From: an uncultured Trichococcus sp. | GTDB lineage: Bacteria; Bacillota; Bacilli; Lactobacillales; Aerococcaceae | Assembly: GCF_963663645.1 (NCBI RefSeq) | Contig: NZ_OY760503.1 | Location: forward strand, 124,001 to 188,000 | Reading direction: 5' to 3' | DNA: 64,000 nt | In this document: in pieces, positions 59,524 to 64,000 of the stretch | Position numbering within the stretch: position 1 is the stretch's first letter | How the letters are laid out: each line of letters opens with the position of its first letter | Made by a program: the position numbers and the translations under genes | The notes under the pieces: generated by a model | Told to the model about the DNA's origin: nothing | Database searches by the model: none | The model's input: the letters and a program-made list of their open reading frames with translations, nothing else

Positions 59524-60351
59524 TCAATCGGTGCTTGAATCGAAATAATTGCCCAAGCCTACGCTGATGGAATGATCCTTCAAATCAATATTGTTTACGC
59601 GGATCAGTGACGTGTAATCGAATACTTCACGCTTGGAATTGTAGCCGGCTTCTGCGAAGACGGTTACGCCGACTGTCTCCGATTCGAATTCGGAAATCAT
59701 GCTGCGCATACCGTTGATGGTGCCGCCGCCTTTCAGGAAATCATCGACGATGAGAACTTTGGAACCGCGCGGCAAACTGCGCTTGGATAGCTCCATTTTT
59801 TCAACGCGATCGGATGAGCCTGAAACGTAATTGATGCTCACTGTGGAGCCTTCGGTAATTTTTGAATCACGGCGTACGATGACGAACGGCACATTCAGAT
59901 AAGTGGCTACTGCTTGCGCGATCGGAACACCTTTAGTGGCGACAGTCATGACTGCATCCACTTTTTTATCGACGTATTGGGCTGCGATCACACGGCCGAT
60001 TTTTTGCAGCAGTTCCGGATTGCCCAACATATCGGAAAGATAAACGTATCCTCCTGGCAACAGACGATCTTTACTGTTCATGATTTCGCACATTTCTTCT
60101 ATAATTTCGCGGGCATTTTCTTTGGTGATCGTCGGAATATATTTGACGCCCCCGGCTGCACCCGGCAACGTTTCGACAATCCCGGTTCCCCGGTCTTCAA
60201 ATGTTTTTTTGATGATGGACAAGTCTTCACTGATGGATGATTTCGCTGATTCATAACGTTTAGCGAAATAGGTCAATGATATCAACCGATGCGGTCTTTC
60301 TAATAAGTAACGGGTCATATCGACTAACCGTTCACTGCGCTTTATTTTCAA
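59524..60351 (-). CDS. purR: Pur operon repressor PurR
   Basis: 275 residues. Residues 1-75 form a winged helix (SERLVDMTRYLLERPHRLIS). The rest is a phosphoribosyltransferase fold without that activity; the PRPP site reads KVLIVDDFLKGGGTINGMRS. PRPP releases the repressor from PurBox DNA. It lies between ispE and glmU, as in B. subtilis. A TTG/ATG choice is not in doubt. Confidence 0.95.
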   Translation of the reverse strand: MKIKRSERLVDMTRYLLERPHRLISLTYFAKRYESAKSSISEDLSIIKKTFEDRGTGIVETLPGAAGGVKYIPTITKENAREIIEEMCEIMNSKDRLLPGGYVYLSDMLGNPELLQKIGRVIAAQYVDKKVDAVMTVATKGVPIAQAVATYLNVPFVIVRRDSKITEGSTVSINYVSGSSDRVEKMELSKRSLPRGSKVLIVDDFLKGGGTINGMRSMISEFESETVGVTVFAEAGYNSKREVFDYTSLIRVNNIDLKDHSISVGLGNYFDSSTD

Positions 60352-60454
60352 TCCAAATCTCTCCTCATATTGCGTTCTTTTCCCTATTATATAGTTGATT
60401 CCTGAAAAATGAAAGCTTTTAATTGGCTATTGTTCGTTTTTAATCGAATTTTAG

Positions 60455-60486
60455 CAAAAAAAACAAGAGCAACGTTCTGCTCTTGT
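60455..60486 (-). terminator. Terminator of the zinc importer operon
   Basis: ACAAGAGCA (60463-60471) pairs with TGCTCTTGT (60478-60486), with a run of Ts on the minus strand. It lies 24 bases past the permease stop codon. Confidence 0.9.
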
Positions 60487-60509
60487 CCATATATCTTATT
60501 GTTAAGATT

Positions 60510-61319
60510 CTACTTCTTTTCGACGATGACCTTAAAGATGCTGGTCAAAACGAACATGGCCACGAAAACCAGGGTGATGGTGGCTCCGGGAGGCGTCCCG
60601 TACTGATAGGATGCGAACAATCCTCCGTACATCCCCGTCAAGCCGATGCCGATCCCAAGCAGGATGACGCCGTTGAAGGTATGCACCAATCTCATGGAGA
60701 TGGCTGCCGGCAGAATCATGATCGAAGAAACCAGCAGGGACCCGGTAATCGGCATCACCACGCTGATGGCTACCCCTGTAATCACAGACACCAACAGCGA
60801 CATCAGGCGGACCGGCAAGCCCGCCGTATGGGCTGTATCCTCATCAAACGTCAACACATATAAAGGTTTGCGGAAAATCAGATACAATAAAACGACTATG
60901 ATTGCCAACGCCAACAAGATGAGGATCTGCTCATCATTGATGGTGATGATCGACCCGAACAGAAACTGTTCGACACTTGCATTCTGTTTCCCCGAAACGA
61001 AGCTCATCAGCACCAACGCTACTGCCATTCCCGTAGCCATCAGGATTGCAATGGATATTTCCGAATAGCCTTTGAAGATGACGCGCAAATATTCGATCCC
61101 GATCGCCGCCAAAATGACGATGCCTAAAGTAGTGAGCGTCGGATTGATGTTGAGGAGCATCCCCAAAGCAACACCTGCCAAGGAAACATGCGACAACGTA
61201 TCCGCCATCAAGGATTGCCTGCGCAAAATCAGCAGCAGACCCAAAATGGGTGCCATGATTGCGATCAATGTTGATGCTTGGAAGGCTCTTTGCATAAATC
61301 CATAGAGAAACATCTCCAC
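60510..61319 (-). CDS. adcB: Zinc/manganese ABC transporter permease (AdcB/ZnuB-type)
   Basis: 269 residues with about eight membrane segments. QASTLIAIMAPILGLLLILR and QSLMADTLSHVSLAGVALGM are the family start and cytoplasmic coupling region. It is the last gene of the operon and overlaps the ATPase gene by 55 bases. Zinc rather than manganese is favoured by the Zur-type box and the histidine-rich binding protein. Confidence 0.92.
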   Translation of the reverse strand: MEMFLYGFMQRAFQASTLIAIMAPILGLLLILRRQSLMADTLSHVSLAGVALGMLLNINPTLTTLGIVILAAIGIEYLRVIFKGYSEISIAILMATGMAVALVLMSFVSGKQNASVEQFLFGSIITINDEQILILLALAIIVVLLYLIFRKPLYVLTFDEDTAHTAGLPVRLMSLLVSVITGVAISVVMPITGSLLVSSIMILPAAISMRLVHTFNGVILLGIGIGLTGMYGGLFASYQYGTPPGATITLVFVAMFVLTSIFKVIVEKK

Positions 61320-61972
61320 GGCGAATCCTCCTTTCTGACCAACTGGATATGGGTATCCATAAATTCTTTGATATCTTCGTGCTCGTGCGTAACCATGATG
61401 ATCGCTTTATTATGGACTTGGGAATTGTGTTTCAGCAAACGATAGAAACGCTCGCGCGATTCCTTATCCATTCCGGTTGTCGGCTCATCGAGCACGAACA
61501 AGTCCGGATCGGTTGCGAAAATGCGGGCCAAGGCTATGCGCTGCTTTTGGCCACCGGAAAGTTCTCCGATTTTTTTGTTGCGCATCTCCCACATGCCCAC
61601 TGATTCCAAGGCTTTTTTTACATGGGTGTTATCTTCTTCGTCCAACTTTTTGAACCATCTGCCTTTTTGGTATCTGCCGGATTCCACAAACTCAAGGACC
61701 CTGCTCGGAAAACCGATATTGAACGATGAAATTTGCTGCGGTGCATAACCGATCGTAAGCTTTTCGCCACGATAGTTCACCTTCGAAATCGTCGCGCTGC
61801 CCTCCCGGGGTTTCAACAGGCCCAGGATGCTTTTCAATAAAGTAGATTTCGCTGCGCCATTCTCGCCTGTGAGGATGACGAATTCCCCTTCGTGAACTTG
61901 GAATGTGATATCCTGCAGGACAGGTTCATCATCGTAATAGAACGACAGATGCTGTACATCGATATATTCCAC
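61265..61972 (-). CDS. adcC: Zinc ABC transporter ATP-binding protein (AdcC/ZnuC-type)
   Basis: 235 residues. Walker A reads GENGAAKSTL, with alanine where glycine is usual; from memory this is a normal variant for this family. The signature is ELSGGQKQRIALARI and Walker B LFVLDEPTTGMD. It powers zinc import. It lies between the binding protein gene (18 bases) and the permease gene (overlap). Confidence 0.93.
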   Translation of the reverse strand: MEYIDVQHLSFYYDDEPVLQDITFQVHEGEFVILTGENGAAKSTLLKSILGLLKPREGSATISKVNYRGEKLTIGYAPQQISSFNIGFPSRVLEFVESGRYQKGRWFKKLDEEDNTHVKKALESVGMWEMRNKKIGELSGGQKQRIALARIFATDPDLFVLDEPTTGMDKESRERFYRLLKHNSQVHNKAIIMVTHEHEDIKEFMDTHIQLVRKEDSPWRCFSMDLCKEPSKHQH

Positions 61973-61990
61973 TTGATTTCCCCTCTTCTC

Positions 61991-62956
61991 TTACTGGATC
62001 ACTTTTTTCAAAGCTGTCAAATTTTCTTCCATCACACTCAGGTAATCTTTGCCCGCTTCTTGGTCTTCATCCGTAATCCCTTCAAGCGGACTCAGCACTT
62101 CCAGTGAAGCTCCTGCTTCTTCGGCAAGCGTTTCGGCGGTTTTCGAAGAAGCGCTGTCCGAGTAATAAACGGTAGTGATCTGATTGTCGATCATAAATTG
62201 CTGCAGTTCAGCCAGTTTGGCAGGATTCGGTTCCGCATCGGATGATACATCGGAGACAGCCACTTCCGTCAATTCGTAGCGGCGGGCGATGTAGCCGAAA
62301 GCTGCGTGCTGTACGACGAACGTGCGGTTTTCGGCACCCTCAAAGGCAGTCTGATAGGCTGTATCCAGTTCCGCCAATTTCTCCTTAAAAGCTGCGGCGT
62401 TTGCTTCATAACTTTCTTTATTGGCTTCATCCGCCTCAAGCATTCCGGCCAAAATGGCATCGACTTCCTCTTGTGCGTACACCGGATCCAACCAGACATG
62501 CGGATCGACGCTGTGCGCATCTTCGCCTTCTTCGTGTCCTTCTTCTTCGCTGTGCTCTTCTTCGGCAGCCGCATCCTCAACCAGTTCAAAAAGCGCGATA
62601 TCCTCGGCAGCCTCGACAACGATCACATCGCTCGATTCAATGGATTCCAACACACTGGGTACCCACGTTTCCATTTCATCACTGTTATAGATGAACACAT
62701 CCGCGTCAGCAATCGCCGCGATATCCTGTGGTGTCGGCTCATAGCCATGCGATTCTTGTCCGGCATCCAACAAAACGGATACTTCGCCATTATCACCCAC
62801 CACATTTTTTGCAAAGTCATACATCGGATAGAAGGTTGTGACAACCTTTACCCCATCCTCAGAAACGCCTGATTCGCTGTCCCCACTCGTTCCGCAACCA
62901 ACCAAAACAAAGGCTGCTGCAGACAAAATGCCTGTCATTTTCAATCTATTTATCAT
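61991..62956 (-). CDS. adcA: Zinc-binding lipoprotein (AdcA/ZnuA-type)
   Basis: 321 residues. A lipoprotein signal (ILSAAAFVLVGCG) anchors it outside the membrane. Conserved histidines are in ESHGYEPTPQDI, DPHVWLDPVYA and QHAAFGYIARRY. A loop of acidic and histidine residues (EEEHSEEEGHEEGEDAHS) is typical of zinc rather than manganese binding proteins. First gene of adcA-adcC-adcB, with GGAGG 11 bases upstream. Confidence 0.94.
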   Translation of the reverse strand: MINRLKMTGILSAAAFVLVGCGTSGDSESGVSEDGVKVVTTFYPMYDFAKNVVGDNGEVSVLLDAGQESHGYEPTPQDIAAIADADVFIYNSDEMETWVPSVLESIESSDVIVVEAAEDIALFELVEDAAAEEEHSEEEGHEEGEDAHSVDPHVWLDPVYAQEEVDAILAGMLEADEANKESYEANAAAFKEKLAELDTAYQTAFEGAENRTFVVQHAAFGYIARRYELTEVAVSDVSSDAEPNPAKLAELQQFMIDNQITTVYYSDSASSKTAETLAEEAGASLEVLSPLEGITDEDQEAGKDYLSVMEENLTALKKVIQ

Positions 62957-62975
62957 AATGTATTATTCCTCCAAA

Positions 62976-62990
62976 ACGTAATGATTACTG
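62976..62990. promoter_or_regulatory. Zur-type operator in front of adcA
   Basis: ACGTAATGATTACTG fits the Firmicute Zur consensus TCGTAATNATTACGA at most positions. It lies just downstream of the predicted transcription start, where a zinc-loaded repressor would block the operon. Confidence 0.65.
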
Positions 62991-63009
62991 TTTAAGTCCC
63001 GATAGACAC

Positions 63010-63037
63010 TTTATCACAACCTGATGCAACGCGTCAA
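63010..63037 (-). promoter_or_regulatory. Promoter of the adcACB operon
   Basis: TTGACG (complement of 63032-63037), 16-base spacer, GATAAA (complement of 63010-63015). The Zur box lies 20 bases further downstream. Confidence 0.6.
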
Positions 63038-63061
63038 CCATTCCGCTTCCGTTTCACAAGT

Positions 63062-63098
63062 AAAAAACCGCAATCCCAGCAAAGGGGTTCGCGGTTTT
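63062..63098 (-). terminator. Terminator after ispE
   Basis: AAAACCGC and GCGGTTTT arms with inner CCC/GGG pairs, with a T-run on the minus strand, just past the ispE stop codon. Confidence 0.85.
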
Positions 63099-63104
63099 GA
63101 TAAT

Positions 63105-63965
63105 TCAATCTTCGTTGAGCAGTCTTACCATGTATACTTCTTCGCAGAATCCTCGCAGACTGTTGTAGGCTCTTTTGATGCGAGATGTGTTTCTGCTGAA
63201 TCCGATGATGGTCGGGCCGCTGCCGCTCATCGTCACGCCGTCAAGGCCGTACTTCTCCATCCGATCCTTCAATTGGCGCAATTCCGGGTGCTTATTGAAG
63301 GTCACTTGTTCCAAAGCATTCCCAACATTCTGACACATCCGTTCGTAATCGCCCTCTTCGATGGCCTGCGCTACGATGCGGGAAGTCGGCTTGTGTTGCA
63401 GTTGTTCGACAGCCAACAGCCGGAAAATCGTCTTCGTCGAGACACTCAGACGCGGTTTCGCCAAAATAACCCAACAGGATGGCATCGGCCGCAATTTTCG
63501 GACGATTTCCCCTCGGCCTGACACAAAAGCAGTGCCGCCCACTATGCTGTAGGGAACATCAGAACCCACTTGGTTGCCGATTGAAATGAGTTCCTCCACG
63601 GAAAGCTGAAGATCCCAGATTTTGTTCAGCGCGCGCAAAGCGGCGGCGGCATCCGTGCTGCCGCCGCCCAAACCGGCAGCTACAGGGATTTTTTTGTCGA
63701 TTTCAATTTTGATCCCCTTCTTTATCCCGCAACGGTCTTTCAGGAGTTTCACGGCTTGATAGACATGATTGCGCGTATCCACGGGCAGAAACACTTTGTT
63801 CGTGTAGATCCTGATTTCATCTTCTTCGAGAGGGGTAAAAGTAAGATGGTCCGCGAGGTCGACTGAAGCCATCACCATTTCGAGTTCATGATAAAAGTCA
63901 TCCCGCTTGTACAATACATCCAGCGCCAAATTTATTTTCGCCGGTGCACGTTCAATCCATTCCAT
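63105..63965 (-). CDS. ispE: 4-(cytidine-5'-diphospho)-2-C-methyl-D-erythritol kinase (IspE)
   Basis: 286 residues, a GHMP kinase. WIERAPAKINLALDVLYKRD opens it, the ATP loop is PVAAGLGGGSTDAAAALRAL, and MSGSGPTIIGFSRNT the third motif. In the non-mevalonate pathway it phosphorylates CDP-methylerythritol. It is upstream of purR as in B. subtilis. Many Lactobacillales keep this gene though they make isoprenoids by mevalonate, so its role here is open. The start codon lies 35 bases from the window's end. Confidence 0.93.
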   Translation of the reverse strand: MEWIERAPAKINLALDVLYKRDDFYHELEMVMASVDLADHLTFTPLEEDEIRIYTNKVFLPVDTRNHVYQAVKLLKDRCGIKKGIKIEIDKKIPVAAGLGGGSTDAAAALRALNKIWDLQLSVEELISIGNQVGSDVPYSIVGGTAFVSGRGEIVRKLRPMPSCWVILAKPRLSVSTKTIFRLLAVEQLQHKPTSRIVAQAIEEGDYERMCQNVGNALEQVTFNKHPELRQLKDRMEKYGLDGVTMSGSGPTIIGFSRNTSRIKRAYNSLRGFCEEVYMVRLLNED

Positions 63966-64000
63966 CGCTCCACGCTCCTCTCCACTGTCCTTATACTACA

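Noticed and set aside
61265-61972. Defective P-loop in the zinc transporter ATPase (GENGAAKST)
   Set aside because: The Gly-to-Ala change is, to my knowledge, common in this family, and all other ABC motifs are intact.

Overview
The window reads as chromosome from a low-to-mid GC, non-sporulating Firmicute of the order Lactobacillales. The NAD-dependent L-lactate dehydrogenase, zinc-ribbon S14, zinc-lid adenylate kinase, ECF transporter genes next to the alpha operon and a B. subtilis-like order of yab genes without the sporulation genes all point there. A Carnobacteriaceae genus such as Trichococcus fits the base composition and gene set, but that is inference; no rRNA gene is present to settle it.

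Layout. (1) 1-5040 is accessory: the 5' end of a GPH-family sugar symporter, the remains of a PTS EIIC gene fused in frame to the start of a MarR-like gene, an apparently intact IS200/IS605 element with tnpA and tnpB, an AT-rich divergent pair (YhdH-type oxidoreductase and MarR regulator) sharing a palindromic operator, and a 42-residue small protein. (2) 5100-12040 holds rplM-rpsI with an L13-type leader, a hypothetical gene, a metI-like gene on the plus strand, then truA-aroQ and ecfA1-ecfA2-ecfT. (3) 12430-26600 is one continuous S10-spc-alpha ribosomal protein superoperon on the minus strand (rpsJ to rplQ) with secY, adk, infA and rpoA inside it. (4) 26600-30780 carries an ammonium transporter fused to a C-terminal PII domain behind a GlnR-type box, followed by a class C-like group II intron lodged between the amt stop codon and the tuf terminator. 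(5) 30780-35300 is the str operon (rpsL-rpsG-fusA-tuf). (6) 35650-53140 is a housekeeping block in the reverse of the B. subtilis order: pth, mfd, yabM, yabN, rqcP, divIC, yabR, tilS, hpt, ftsH, hslO, cysK, dus, lysS. (7) 53480-56210 interrupts it with ldh and a cassette in which a NERD-domain gene is bracketed by two arrays of three 51-bp tandem repeats. (8) 56220-64000 resumes the order with prs, glmU, a cupin gene, purR, a Zur-boxed adcA-adcC-adcB zinc importer and ispE.

How it works together: most of the window serves growth (translation, secretion, tRNA modification, cell division, nucleotide and UDP-GlcNAc synthesis, transcription-coupled repair). Nutrient responses are added at the joints: GlnR for ammonium, Zur for zinc, PurR for purines, L13 autoregulation for rplM-rpsI.

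Most unusual items: the paired 51-bp palindromic repeat arrays around the NERD gene, that gene's AUA start codon behind a perfect Shine-Dalgarno site, the Amt-PII fusion lacking the uridylylated tyrosine, and the intron between amt and tuf. None of these is claimed as proven new biology.
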